Origin: Loktanella sp. D2R18
GTDB lineage: Bacteria; Pseudomonadota; Alphaproteobacteria; Rhodobacterales; Rhodobacteraceae
Reading direction: 5' to 3'
Assembly (NCBI RefSeq): GCF_003318235.1
Contig: NZ_QOCG01000004.1
Coordinates: forward strand, 1 to 64,000
DNA length: 64,000 nt
Positions 27,328 through 36,327 of the stretch are shown here, piece by piece. A model generated the notes under the pieces. The model was not told the DNA's origin. It saw only the letters and a list, made by a program, of their open reading frames with translations, and ran no database searches. A program made the translations under genes and the position numbers. Every line of letters starts with the position of its first letter. The first letter of the stretch is position 1.

Positions 27328-28707
27328 TCAGATCCGTTCTTTGATGACGGCTTGCAATGCCGCCAAATCATTGGCCACGCGTGTGACACGTTCGGGGCGC
27401 TCATATAGGTCGGCCATCCGCGGGGGAAGTGGTGCCGCGACGCCAGAGGCTTCTTTTACCGCATCCGGGAATTTAGCAGGGTGCGCGGTCGCCAAGGTGA
27501 TCATCGGTGTTGCCCCCAAATGCGCCTGTGCAACATGCACCCCAACCGCACTATGTGGACACAACAATTCACCGCTATCCGCACGACACGATTTGATCAT
27601 CGCTTTTGTGTCATCCTCGGACGCGCGTCCCGACTTAAACGTGTCTTGCAACATCTGGAAGGCCCCTTGCGAAATATCAAAGCCGCCGTTTTTCAGATCA
27701 TCCATCTGTGCTGCGACCGTCGCACCATCGCCGCCGTAAGCGTAAAACAACGCGCGTTCAAAGTTAGAACTCACCTGAATATCCATTGATGGGCTGATGG
27801 TTGGGGTGACGCCTTCTTTGGTGTAGGCGCCGGTTTCCAAGGTGCGGTGCAAGATATCATTGCGATTGGTCGCAACGACCAAATCGGCAATCGGCAGCCC
27901 CATTTTCTTAGCGATATAGCCCGCAAAGATGTCACCAAAGTTGCCTGTCGGGACGGTAAAGCTAACTTTGCGGTGCGGTGCGCCAAGGCTCACTGCCGCG
28001 GTGAAATAATAGACTACCTGCGCCAAAACGCGGCCCCAGTTGATCGAATTCACGCCCGCCAATTTCACATCTTCGCGGAAGGTGAAATCGTTGAACATGT
28101 CTTTTACAGCCGCCTGACAATCGTCAAAATCGCCGTCCACTGCCAATGCATGCACATTGGATTCGCTTGGCGTGGTCATTTGGCGGCGTTGCACTTCGGA
28201 GACACGCCCATGTGGGAACAAGATGAAGACATCGACGTTCGACAGCCCGCGAAAAGCTTCGATTGCGGCGGAACCCGTGTCGCCCGATGTGGCACCGACG
28301 ATGGTGACGCGGTCGCCTGAACGCGACAACGCGGCTTGGAACATCTGCCCGATTAGCTGCATTGCGAAATCTTTGAACGCCAATGTTGGGCCGTGGAACA
28401 ATTCCAACAAGAAATGGTTTGGGGCCAATTGCACCAAGGGCGCGCGCGCCGCATGCCCAAAACCAGCATACGCCTTGGCAATCAATTCGCGAAATTGCGC
28501 ATCACTAAAGGTATCGCCAATAAAGGGGCGCATCACGTCGAATGCCACCTCTTCGTATGATTTTCCTGCCATTGCGGCGATCTGCGTTGGGGTCAGCGTC
28601 GGAATGTCTTCGGGCACATAAAGCCCGCCATCACGGGCAAGCCCGGTCAACATGGCTTCTTCGAAGGTCAGCGCGGGGGCGGTGCCACGGGTTGAGATAT
28701 AGCGCAT
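27328..28707 (-). CDS. thrC: Threonine synthase
   Basis: 459 aa, the length of the long bacterial type. It converts O-phosphohomoserine to threonine. The N-terminus MRYISTRGTAPALTFEEAML is typical, and the PLP lysine is Lys112 in LAFKDFAMQL. It starts one base from the end of surf1 and runs into the M16 peptidase gene. Confidence 0.96.
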   Translation of the reverse strand: MRYISTRGTAPALTFEEAMLTGLARDGGLYVPEDIPTLTPTQIAAMAGKSYEEVAFDVMRPFIGDTFSDAQFRELIAKAYAGFGHAARAPLVQLAPNHFLLELFHGPTLAFKDFAMQLIGQMFQAALSRSGDRVTIVGATSGDTGSAAIEAFRGLSNVDVFILFPHGRVSEVQRRQMTTPSESNVHALAVDGDFDDCQAAVKDMFNDFTFREDVKLAGVNSINWGRVLAQVVYYFTAAVSLGAPHRKVSFTVPTGNFGDIFAGYIAKKMGLPIADLVVATNRNDILHRTLETGAYTKEGVTPTISPSMDIQVSSNFERALFYAYGGDGATVAAQMDDLKNGGFDISQGAFQMLQDTFKSGRASEDDTKAMIKSCRADSGELLCPHSAVGVHVAQAHLGATPMITLATAHPAKFPDAVKEASGVAAPLPPRMADLYERPERVTRVANDLAALQAVIKERI

Positions 28708-28708
28708 T

Positions 28709-29389
28709 TTAGACGTCCTTTTGGCGGGTCGTGCGGAAGATAAGAAAAAGTGTCATAACAGCCCAGACAAAGGCCAGCGAAAACCAAGTGATCGCATATT
28801 CAAGGTGATCGTTCTTGATGCCTGATGTTGCCACTGGCAAGGGGGTCAGGCGCGGATCGGCCGGGGTTGCGGTGCTCGCTACGATCATAAACGGCTCTGT
28901 CGCAAGTTCTGCGGCCATAATTTCAGTGTTGCGGGCAAACCAAATATTTTTAGCAAGATCCGGATCAGGGGTGCTGTTGTTTTGATCATCAGGCCACAAC
29001 AACGTGCCCGTGATCTGCATTGGCGCGATCAGCGGGGCTGCATCTTTGGCAACTAAAGGTAGCAACCCCAAATCAACAAGGATTGCGCTGCCGTCATCTA
29101 GAATAAATTTAGAAATCACCCGGTAGCCTGTCCCGGCAGCGGTGCCCGATGTCAGCACATGGAGCTCTTCTCCAGTTGGTGCACCAGCCAATGTTACCCG
29201 CGTATATTCATCGTCAATTTCGGTCGCAGTCTGGGTAAGTGGTGTCGGAGCACCAGTGAGCCGCGAGTCGAGCTCTGCCAAAATATTTTCTTTCCAAGAA
29301 AGGCGCTGTACCTGCCAAACCCCAAGGCTCACAAGAACCCCGCAGCCCGCAATTCCCAGAAGAAGTGGAAAGATCAGTTTACGCAGCAT
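28709..29389 (-). CDS. SURF1 family cytochrome oxidase assembly protein
   Basis: 226 aa with a transmembrane helix at each end (about 5-25 and 200-222) and a periplasmic loop between, as in SURF1. The first helix is followed by GVWQVQRLSWKENILAELD, a family signature. It assists heme a insertion into subunit I. It lies between ctaE and thrC; a hairpin with a T run (29407-29432) separates it from ctaE. Confidence 0.9.
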   Translation of the reverse strand: MLRKLIFPLLLGIAGCGVLVSLGVWQVQRLSWKENILAELDSRLTGAPTPLTQTATEIDDEYTRVTLAGAPTGEELHVLTSGTAAGTGYRVISKFILDDGSAILVDLGLLPLVAKDAAPLIAPMQITGTLLWPDDQNNSTPDPDLAKNIWFARNTEIMAAELATEPFMIVASTATPADPRLTPLPVATSGIKNDHLEYAITWFSLAFVWAVMTLFLIFRTTRQKDV

Positions 29390-29406
29390 TTTGCGCCCTT
29401 AATTAG

Positions 29407-29432
29407 AAAAACGCGCGAGAGGTCCCCGCGCG
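29407..29432 (-). terminator. Intrinsic terminator or attenuator after ctaE
   Basis: On the minus strand CGCGCG pairs with CGCGCG around a nine-base loop and is followed by TTTTT. It sits between ctaE and surf1, so surf1 and thrC may be partly uncoupled from the oxidase genes. Confidence 0.6.
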
Positions 29433-29446
29433 CTTAGATCAGGGGT

Positions 29447-29468
29447 GGTGGATCAAGATCCACCCTAC
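29447..29468. repeat. GGTGGAT palindromic repeat, locus A
   Basis: GGTGGATCAAGATCCACCCT and AC: a near-perfect palindrome with a CCTAC tail. Related copies are at 32078-32100, 32115-32136 and 54868-54889. It lies just beyond the ctaE stop. Confidence 0.7.
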
Positions 29469-29483
29469 GAACCTGCGTTTGGC

Positions 29484-30290
29484 TTAGCCGCCCCAGACGT
29501 ACACGGCTGCAAACAAGAACAACCAAACCACATCCACAAAGTGCCAGTACCAAGCGGCAGCTTCGAACCCGATGTGCTTTTCAGGGGTGAAGTCTCCCTT
29601 TTGCAGACGGATCAGGCAGACCAGCAAGAAGATGGTCCCGATAAAGACGTGTGCGCCGTGGAAACCTGTCGCCATAAAGAAGTTCGCGCCATAGATGTTG
29701 CCGCCGAACCCAAATGCTGCGTGGCTATATTCGTATAGTTGGAACACGGTGAAAATCCCGCCCAAGACAACAGCAAGGATCAGCCCCCATTTCATGTCTT
29801 CACGGTTGTTTTCATGGACCAGCGCGTGGTGCGCCCAAGTCGCGGCTGCACCAGAACATAGTAAGATCAACGTGTTGATCAGCGGCAGGTGCCACGGATC
29901 AAACGTTTCGATCCCGGCAGGTGGCCAAACGCCGTCTTGCAGTGGGCTCATTGGCCCCATTGGGTACATCGCGTGTTTAAAGAACGACCAAAACCACGCC
30001 GCAAAGAACATGACTTCGGACATGATGAACATGATAAATCCATAGCGCAGGCCGATCCGTACAACGGGGGTATGATCGCCAACCCGACTTTCGGCGACAA
30101 CGTCAGCCCACCACGCGTACATGACATAAAGCACCATCGCCAAACCGACGAGGAACATGTATGGGCCCCCGTCATCTACGGACATCCAGACTACGGCACC
30201 AAAGAGCATAATAAATGCCCCGAGGCTACCCAAGAACGGCCAGATCGAAGGTGGCAGGATGTGATAATCGTGATTCTTTTCATGCGCCAT
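29484..30290 (-). CDS. ctaE: Cytochrome c oxidase subunit III
   Basis: 268 aa with seven membrane helices, the aa3-type subunit [22 protein letters not shown] is the usual alphaproteobacterial N-terminus, and the C-terminus [16 protein letters not shown] is diagnostic. It stabilises the subunit I core. It follows ctaG on the same strand with a 25-base gap. Confidence 0.96.
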   Translation of the reverse strand: MAHEKNHDYHILPPSIWPFLGSLGAFIMLFGAVVWMSVDDGGPYMFLVGLAMVLYVMYAWWADVVAESRVGDHTPVVRIGLRYGFIMFIMSEVMFFAAWFWSFFKHAMYPMGPMSPLQDGVWPPAGIETFDPWHLPLINTLILLCSGAAATWAHHALVHENNREDMKWGLILAVVLGGIFTVFQLYEYSHAAFGFGGNIYGANFFMATGFHGAHVFIGTIFLLVCLIRLQKGDFTPEKHIGFEAAAWYWHFVDVVWLFLFAAVYVWGG

Positions 30291-30315
30291 GTGGTGCGTC
30301 CCTATCGTCTTATCG

Positions 30316-30930
30316 TTAGTTCAATTCTATGGCGTCTTGCGACGCCGTTGTCAAAGTCGAGGGCGCAAGCGCAGCTTGCACCACGTCCTCTGGTAGGTCG
30401 ATTTGGTAGAAAGTATAGCTGAGCGTGATTGTATGCACGTGTTTCCCTTCACGATCGTCAACAATCGCGGGGTCAACAAAAAAGCTCACTGGCATCATCA
30501 CGGTTTCGCCCGGTTGCAAAACCTGTTCGGTGAAACAAAAACACTCAATTTTGTCGAAAAACGCACCTGCCTCATAGGGGGTGACGTTATATGCAGCTTG
30601 GCCTGCGATCGCGACATCAAGCGGGTTGTGCGCTTCGTAGTAGGCCAGCCCGGTTTCCCCGATCCGCAATTCCATCTCGCGCACTTCAGGTTTAAAAGTC
30701 CACGGCATATCCCGGTCAAGCGAGGCATCAAAGCGCACGGTGATCGTTTGATCCAAAACCACATCGCTACCGGCCTCGGCAACATTTGTGATTCCGCCAA
30801 ATCCGGTCACCCGGCAGAACCAGTCATAAAACGGCACGGAGGCATAAGCCAAACCGCCCATCGTCACCACAACCGCACTTGTCATCAGTGCAGTCCGGTG
30901 CGGGCCTGAAAGGTTTGGAAAAAGCTTCAT
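30316..30930 (-). CDS. ctaG: Cytochrome c oxidase copper chaperone CtaG/Cox11
   Basis: 204 aa. One N-terminal membrane anchor (about 14-32) and a periplasmic immunoglobulin-like domain carrying the copper-binding CFCF in [15 protein letters not shown]. It delivers copper to the CuB site of subunit I. Its ATG overlaps the stop of the small coxF-like gene (ATGA). Confidence 0.95.
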   Translation of the reverse strand: MKLFPNLSGPHRTALMTSAVVVTMGGLAYASVPFYDWFCRVTGFGGITNVAEAGSDVVLDQTITVRFDASLDRDMPWTFKPEVREMELRIGETGLAYYEAHNPLDVAIAGQAAYNVTPYEAGAFFDKIECFCFTEQVLQPGETVMMPVSFFVDPAIVDDREGKHVHTITLSYTFYQIDLPEDVVQAALAPSTLTTASQDAIELN

Positions 30931-31127
30931 TCTGAGCCTTCCTCCGGAATGATTTGAGGGCGCGCGACATGATCAGTAGCTTCGAATTTGCGCGCATCGC
31001 CAAGCTGGATAACCTTTACAACGGTCAATCCCAAGACGATTCCCACAAAACACAGCAACAAGATCAAGACACCGTAGTTGCGGTTCTTGCGGCGGCCGTG
31101 CACCTCATGTTCAACTTTCATTGTCAT
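30927..31127 (-). CDS. Small oxidase-cluster membrane protein (CoxF-like)
   Basis: 66 aa with one membrane helix (about residues 17-37) and a basic N-terminal stretch (HGRRKNRNYG). A gene of this size and place, between ctaB and ctaG, is standard in Rhodobacterales and is usually named after Paracoccus coxF. The ATG at 31127 overlaps the ctaB stop; ATG 31121 is an alternative. Function not established. Confidence 0.75.
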   Translation of the reverse strand: MTMKVEHEVHGRRKNRNYGVLILLLCFVGIVLGLTVVKVIQLGDARKFEATDHVARPQIIPEEGSE

Positions 31128-32059
31128 CACCAGCCCCCCAGCCCGTATTGACGCAACGCAGCCTCAAACAAAAGTGCTAGGAAATGAGCGAAGAGGTAGT
31201 AGAGCGACACCTTAAAGACGTTAATTTCGACTTTATGTTTATCAGTCTCACAGGCGGCATCGTCACGGCGCGAAATATCGATGGCCCCCTTGAGGAACCA
31301 AAGGTTCATCACCACGGCAACAGCCATGTAGACAGGGCCGCCAATAGACGTCAGCCCGAGCCCAAGCGCGACGGGCACCAAAGCAATTGTGTAGATCAGC
31401 ACATGACGGCGCGTGGTGTCGCGCCCATGTGTTTCCGTCAGCATCGGAACACCAGCGCGGCCGTAATCGGACTTCACAAACAGCGCGAGCGCCCAGAAAT
31501 GCGGGGGGGTCCACATAAAGATCAACGCGAACATCAGAACGCTTTCAATGCTCACACCACCGGTCGCAACCGCCCAGCCTATCATCGGAGGGAATGCCCC
31601 TGCGGCCCCACCAATCACGATGTTATGTGGTGTCGAACGTTTGAGGTACATCGAATAGACGACCGCATAGAAAAAGATCGTGAATGCCAGTAAGAAAGCT
31701 GCCAGAAAATTCGTCGCAAGCGCTAACAGTACAACTGCAAAGCCAGAAAGCGCCAGCCCGATGCCCAATGCTTCACCCGGTTCAACACGACCTGAAGGAA
31801 TTGGACGTGTTGCGGTGCGCTTCATCAATTGGTCGATATCAGCGTCCCACCACATGTTCAGCGCACCAGAGGCACCAGCCCCAACAGCGATACACAAAAT
31901 GCCCACGAACCCGATGAACGGATGAACGGGCACGGGCGCAACCAACAACCCAACCAAGGCGGTAAACACCACCAACGACATGACACGCGGCTTAAGCAAG
32001 GCGAAATAATCGCCCATGCTTGCCTCATAGCTGCTATCCTGCATGCTGATGTCACTCAT
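31127..32059 (-). CDS. ctaB: Protoheme IX farnesyltransferase (heme o synthase)
   Basis: 310 aa. A UbiA-type prenyltransferase with about nine helices that adds farnesyl to heme b. The Asp-rich motif is NMWWDADIDQLMKRT, and LLKPRVMSLVVFTALVG is the N-terminal signature. ATG 32059 follows GGAAAG; the GTG at 32095 lies inside the repeat and is less likely. It supplies heme o for the neighbouring oxidase subunits. Confidence 0.95.
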   Translation of the reverse strand: MSDISMQDSSYEASMGDYFALLKPRVMSLVVFTALVGLLVAPVPVHPFIGFVGILCIAVGAGASGALNMWWDADIDQLMKRTATRPIPSGRVEPGEALGIGLALSGFAVVLLALATNFLAAFLLAFTIFFYAVVYSMYLKRSTPHNIVIGGAAGAFPPMIGWAVATGGVSIESVLMFALIFMWTPPHFWALALFVKSDYGRAGVPMLTETHGRDTTRRHVLIYTIALVPVALGLGLTSIGGPVYMAVAVVMNLWFLKGAIDISRRDDAACETDKHKVEINVFKVSLYYLFAHFLALLFEAALRQYGLGGW

Positions 32060-32077
32060 ATCGGTTCTTTCCACGAT

Positions 32078-32136
32078 GGGAGGATCAAGGTCCACCCTAC
32101 AGGGTTGCTTTGACGTAGGGTGGATTTCAATCCACC
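32078..32136. repeat. GGTGGAT palindromic repeat, locus B (inverted pair)
   Basis: Two copies face each other. TCCACCCTAC ends at 32100 and GTAGGGTGGA begins at 32115, giving a ten-base perfect stem with a 14-base loop. The right copy continues TTTCAATCCACC. The pair lies between ctaC and ctaB and could reduce read-through on the minus strand. Confidence 0.7.
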
Positions 32137-32143
32137 GCCCCGC

Positions 32144-32962
32144 TTAGGACTTCGCCGCTGCCAGCCACTCATCGTAAGTTTCTTGGCTTACAACTTTTAC
32201 AGTGATGGGCATATAGGCGTGGTCTTTACCGCAAAGCTCTGAACATTGCCCAAAGAAGATGCCTTCGCGCTCAGCTGAAAACCAAAGCTGTGACAAACGC
32301 CCTGGAACGGCGTCTTGCTTGACCCCAAAGGCCGGCATCGCCCATGAATGAATCACATCCGCACCAGTCAATTGCATCACAACCGTTGTATTCACAGGCA
32401 CAACAACAGACGTGTTGGTCGCAAGCAAGTATTCATCTTGGCTATAGCCATATTCTTCCAGCTCATCACGGCCCAACAAGAAGCTATCAAACGCGACATC
32501 TTCGTCGACATACTCATAACCCCAATACCACTGGTATCCAGTGACCTTGATGTTAATTTCGCCTTCAGGGATGACCTGCTGTTTGAACAGCACAGGCAAG
32601 GAAAATGATCCGATGATCACAAGAATGACAATTGGGATAACGGTCCACGCGATCTCCAGCGGAGAGTTATGCGTAAATCCAGCAGGTGTCGGTTGGCGCT
32701 TTTGGTTATAACGGATCAGAACCCATGCGAGCAGCCCTGTCACAAATAACGTAATTACGGTAATAATCACGAGCAACAGATGATCCAAATCTTGTACATC
32801 ACGTGCCAGTTCGGTCGCCGCTGGCTGAAACCCGGTCGCGCCATCAACGGGCATCCCAATAATTTCCAGCTCTTGGCTGACTTCTTGCGCTGTCGCAGCC
32901 GCCCCAGCCATGATCAGGCCGGCACCGGACAAAAGTGAGGTCGCAAAGGTTTTCAGTCGCAT
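32144..32962 (-). CDS. ctaC: Cytochrome c oxidase subunit II
   Basis: 272 aa. A signal peptide, two membrane helices and a periplasmic CuA domain. Copper ligands are in HSWAMPAFGVKQD and GQCSELCGKDHAYMPI (His, Cys, Glu, Cys, His, Met). It accepts electrons from cytochrome c. First gene of the oxidase run; subunit I (ctaD) is not in the window. Divergent from tldD. Confidence 0.96.
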   Translation of the reverse strand: MRLKTFATSLLSGAGLIMAGAAATAQEVSQELEIIGMPVDGATGFQPAATELARDVQDLDHLLLVIITVITLFVTGLLAWVLIRYNQKRQPTPAGFTHNSPLEIAWTVIPIVILVIIGSFSLPVLFKQQVIPEGEINIKVTGYQWYWGYEYVDEDVAFDSFLLGRDELEEYGYSQDEYLLATNTSVVVPVNTTVVMQLTGADVIHSWAMPAFGVKQDAVPGRLSQLWFSAEREGIFFGQCSELCGKDHAYMPITVKVVSQETYDEWLAAAKS

Positions 32963-33131
32963 ATTCTACCCTAACATCGTTGCGCCTCAGGCGCGTCTGG
33001 AACGGTACCCAAGAAGGAATCCCGTTGTATCTGACCGTCCATGTCCCATATCTTGATGCACAACTCAAGAACTGCTGTTGCGGCAAAGAGCCGCTTTTGC
33101 CGATAATTTGCGCAGACCTAAGGAATTTTGC

Positions 33132-34553
33132 ATGTCCACTGATCCATTTCGCCCGTTTGAAACCAACCTTGATCAAGATCGCGCGCTCACCTTGCTGCGC
33201 GACGCGACGCAAGGCGCTGATGACGGTGAACTTTTCCTAGAGCGCCGCAAATCAGAAGTGTTGTCGTTTGACGATGGTCGCGTCAAGACCGCCAGTTATG
33301 ATGCATCCGAAGGGTTTGGGTTGCGTGCGGTACGTGGCGAAACTGCAGGCTATGCGCATTCCACAACGATTGACGAACATGCGTTAAAACGCGCAGTAGC
33401 GACTGCCCGGCTAGCCGTCGGCGACGGCGGCGGCACCATGGCCCCCTGCCCGATAGGCACGAACCGCAAACTTTATTCGGACGCTGATCCGATGCTGCAA
33501 GCAACGTTCCCGGCCAAAATTGACGTATTGCGCGAAATCGACGCCTTTGCCCGCGCGCTCGACCCGCGAGTCGTACAAGTGTCGGCCACCCTTGCCGCCT
33601 CACACCAAGAGGTACTGATCTTGCGCCCCGAAGGCACATTGGTCACGGATACTCGCCCCATGTCGCGCCTGAATATCAGTGTTATCGTAGAAAAAAACGG
33701 CGTACGCGAAAGCGGATCGATGGGCGGCGGCGGGCGGGCTGGGTTAATCGGGTTGATCGGGCGCGACCACTGGGAACCGGTCGCGCGCGAGGCGTTGCGC
33801 ATCGCCCTTGTAAACTTAGACGCGGAACCAGCCCCCGCAGGCATGATGGATGTGGTCCTTGGCCCGGGTTGGCCCGGCATCCTTCTACACGAGGCCATCG
33901 GGCATGGGCTTGAAGGTGATTTCAACCGCAAAGGATCATCCGCCTTTGCCGGACTGATGGGTCAACAAATCGCCGCGAAAGGCGTCACCGTGCTTGATGA
34001 CGGCACCATCCCTGATCGGCGCGGATCGATCACCGTCGATGATGAAGGCACGCCTAGCGCGAAGAACACATTGATCGAGGACGGCGTACTGGTCGGCTAT
34101 ATGCAAGACCGCCAAAACGCGCGCCTGATGGGAGTCGCCCCAACGGGCAACGGGCGCCGCGAAAGCTATGCCCATGCGCCGATGCCGCGTATGACCAACA
34201 CCTATATGTTAGGCGGGAACGCGGCCCCCGAAAGCCTCGTCGCCGATCTGAAAGACGGGATTTACGCAGTTGGGTTTGGCGGTGGTCAGGTTGATATTAC
34301 CAACGGCAAATTTGTGTTTTCCTGCACCGAAGCCTACCGCGTCAAAAACGGTATCGTTGGGGCATCTGTCAAAGGGGCCACCCTGATCGGCGACGGCGCA
34401 ACCGCGTTGAAACAAATTCGCGGGATCGGCAATGACATGCAACTTGATCCCGGGATCGGCAATTGCGGGAAAGCCGGGCAATGGGTGCCCGTCGGCGTCG
34501 GACAACCCAGCCTGCTGATTGGCGGGCTAACGATTGGCGGAGCTGCAGCGTAG
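33132..34553 (+). CDS. tldD: Metalloprotease TldD
   Basis: 473 aa, as expected for TldD. With TldE it degrades peptides such as unfolded modified peptides. The zinc motif HEAIGHGLEGD (the family's HExxxH type) and the C-terminal GNCGKAGQ and PVGVGQPSLLI are diagnostic. The ATG at 33132 has AAGGAA upstream. tldE is not in the window. A small membrane gene begins one base after its stop. Confidence 0.95.
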   Translation: MSTDPFRPFETNLDQDRALTLLRDATQGADDGELFLERRKSEVLSFDDGRVKTASYDASEGFGLRAVRGETAGYAHSTTIDEHALKRAVATARLAVGDGGGTMAPCPIGTNRKLYSDADPMLQATFPAKIDVLREIDAFARALDPRVVQVSATLAASHQEVLILRPEGTLVTDTRPMSRLNISVIVEKNGVRESGSMGGGGRAGLIGLIGRDHWEPVAREALRIALVNLDAEPAPAGMMDVVLGPGWPGILLHEAIGHGLEGDFNRKGSSAFAGLMGQQIAAKGVTVLDDGTIPDRRGSITVDDEGTPSAKNTLIEDGVLVGYMQDRQNARLMGVAPTGNGRRESYAHAPMPRMTNTYMLGGNAAPESLVADLKDGIYAVGFGGGQVDITNGKFVFSCTEAYRVKNGIVGASVKGATLIGDGATALKQIRGIGNDMQLDPGIGNCGKAGQWVPVGVGQPSLLIGGLTIGGAAA

Positions 34554-34554
34554 T

Positions 34555-34992
34555 ATGTTTCGCTCCGCGCCAGTCCGATTGCTTGATGCGCTCAAGATGA
34601 TTGGGATTGCGATACTCATCGTTGAGCTCATACTTCCGGCACTGTTGCTCGCCGTTTGGGCCGCAGTAACGTATACGCCAACGCTGACCGATAGCTTAGG
34701 GTATTTTTGGGATACAAGCGCGTTTATTCTTAATCTCTTTATTTTTGCGTTTGTGACAACCTTGCTGATTGTGCCGGTCGCTGTGGCTCTGCTTATGACT
34801 GGGATTGGCGGATGGGCCGTTGGCTTTGTATTGGGCGGGATTGTTAGCCACGCAGCGTTTCTTGTGCTTGTTGGCCTAAAGGAAGCCGCGTATGACTTCG
34901 GCTTCGTCGTAATGACTTCACTGCCCGGCGTTGGCTTTGCCGGGGCGCTTTGGTTCTGCGCACAACTTGCGCGGCCAAAGCAAAACCTTTGA
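34555..34992 (+). CDS. Small membrane protein, unknown function
   Basis: 145 aa with about four hydrophobic segments (residues 17-40, 55-85, 88-108 and 115-138). No family recognised. It starts one base after the tldD stop, so it is translated from the same message. The frame opening inside tldD was not used. Confidence 0.65.
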   Translation: MFRSAPVRLLDALKMIGIAILIVELILPALLLAVWAAVTYTPTLTDSLGYFWDTSAFILNLFIFAFVTTLLIVPVAVALLMTGIGGWAVGFVLGGIVSHAAFLVLVGLKEAAYDFGFVVMTSLPGVGFAGALWFCAQLARPKQNL

Positions 34993-35070
34993 TCGACAAA
35001 ACATGCAAAGATTCACATCTCGTTAACTGCGTAGGCCTAAAACTGACCACGCAATAGGCGGAGAATCAGG

Positions 35071-36204
35071 ATGACCGGAAAACGCAAAACTTCCAATCAC
35101 CCCCCACTCCTACCCACCACGGAAGGTGATCTGGTTGACCGGCTTCGTCTATTGCGTTCACGCCGGGTTGGCATTGTGACCTACCGGCGGCTGATGGCGG
35201 AACATGGCACGGCGCAAAACGCGTTGGACGCATTGCCGGAGATTGCCCGTGAAGCGGGTGTAAAAGGGTATGAAACATGCCCCATTGGCGTGGCGCGCGC
35301 GGAACTTGACGCGGGTCACGCCAATGGCGCGGTATTGATGACGGATGACGACCCGCGCTATCCAACCAATCTGCGCGATATTGCAGACGCCCCACCATTA
35401 TTGTGGGTCTTGGGTGATCTCGCATTTTTGACCCGTCCGATGATTGCATTAGTGGGTGCGCGCAACGCGTCATCGCTTGGCACCCGCATGGCAAAAAAGC
35501 TGGCTGCGGATCTGACCGATTCGGGGTTTGTCGTTGTGTCTGGTCTTGCCCGTGGGATCGATACCGCTGCGCATCTCGCCGCACTTCCCGGTGGAACAGC
35601 CGCCGTGCAGGCTGGCGGGGTCGATACTATCTATCCCATTGAAAACACGCAGCTTGCGCACGACATTGCCAAACAGGGCGTACGCCTGTCCGAGATGCCG
35701 ATGGGGATGCAACCACAAGCCCGGCATTTTCCGGCCCGCAACCGTATTATATCCGGCATGGCACAGGCTGTGATCGTGGTCGAAGCTGCCGCAAAATCAG
35801 GCAGCCTGATTACCGCGCGAAATGCATTGGATCAGGCCCGCGACGTTTTCGCAGTTCCCGGCCACCCGTTCGATGCCCGCGCGGCTGGATGCAATATGCT
35901 GCTGCGCGACGGGGCAACACTGATCCGCAATGCGTCTGATGTGATCGAAGCTATTTCTCCGGTCCTTCCCGAAGCCCCCGAACTGGACCTCACACCGCCA
36001 CCTGCACCGCGCCCGTTGCAGCAAACCGCAGCGCTGCACGATGAAATCTTGGCGCGGCTCGGCCCAAACCCCATTGCCGAAGATCAATTACTGCGCGATG
36101 TGGATTCGCCCGCTGCAACGGTGGCCCCTGTTTTGGTCTATTTGGAACTTGACGGCAGGATCGCACGCCAACCCGGCGGGCTATGGGCCGCGGTCGTCAA
36201 CTAG
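35071..36204 (+). CDS. dprA: DNA-processing protein DprA
   Basis: 377 aa. It loads RecA on incoming single-stranded DNA in transformation. The Rossmann-like core shows VGARNASSLGTRMAKKLA, SGLARGIDTAAH, GGVDTIYPIEN and FPARNRIISGMAQAVIVVEA. The C-terminus (about 315-377) looks like the DprA winged helix. topA follows closely, as in many alphaproteobacteria. Confidence 0.95.
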   Translation: MTGKRKTSNHPPLLPTTEGDLVDRLRLLRSRRVGIVTYRRLMAEHGTAQNALDALPEIAREAGVKGYETCPIGVARAELDAGHANGAVLMTDDDPRYPTNLRDIADAPPLLWVLGDLAFLTRPMIALVGARNASSLGTRMAKKLAADLTDSGFVVVSGLARGIDTAAHLAALPGGTAAVQAGGVDTIYPIENTQLAHDIAKQGVRLSEMPMGMQPQARHFPARNRIISGMAQAVIVVEAAAKSGSLITARNALDQARDVFAVPGHPFDARAAGCNMLLRDGATLIRNASDVIEAISPVLPEAPELDLTPPPAPRPLQQTAALHDEILARLGPNPIAEDQLLRDVDSPAATVAPVLVYLELDGRIARQPGGLWAAVVN

Positions 36205-36327
36205 CAGCACTTGAACGCGCAACAATTGGAAGAAAATGGCCCTGTCGTAATGGGCGCATTGACAATCCGGCGCGACACACCACATCTTGCGCACCTAAAT
36301 CGCTCCTCATCCGCCCAAAGGATTCTC

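Noticed and set aside
26789-27739. 316-codon plus-strand frame opposite the M16 peptidase and thrC
   Set aside because: It spans two well-supported genes on the other strand and shows no domain; a shadow frame.
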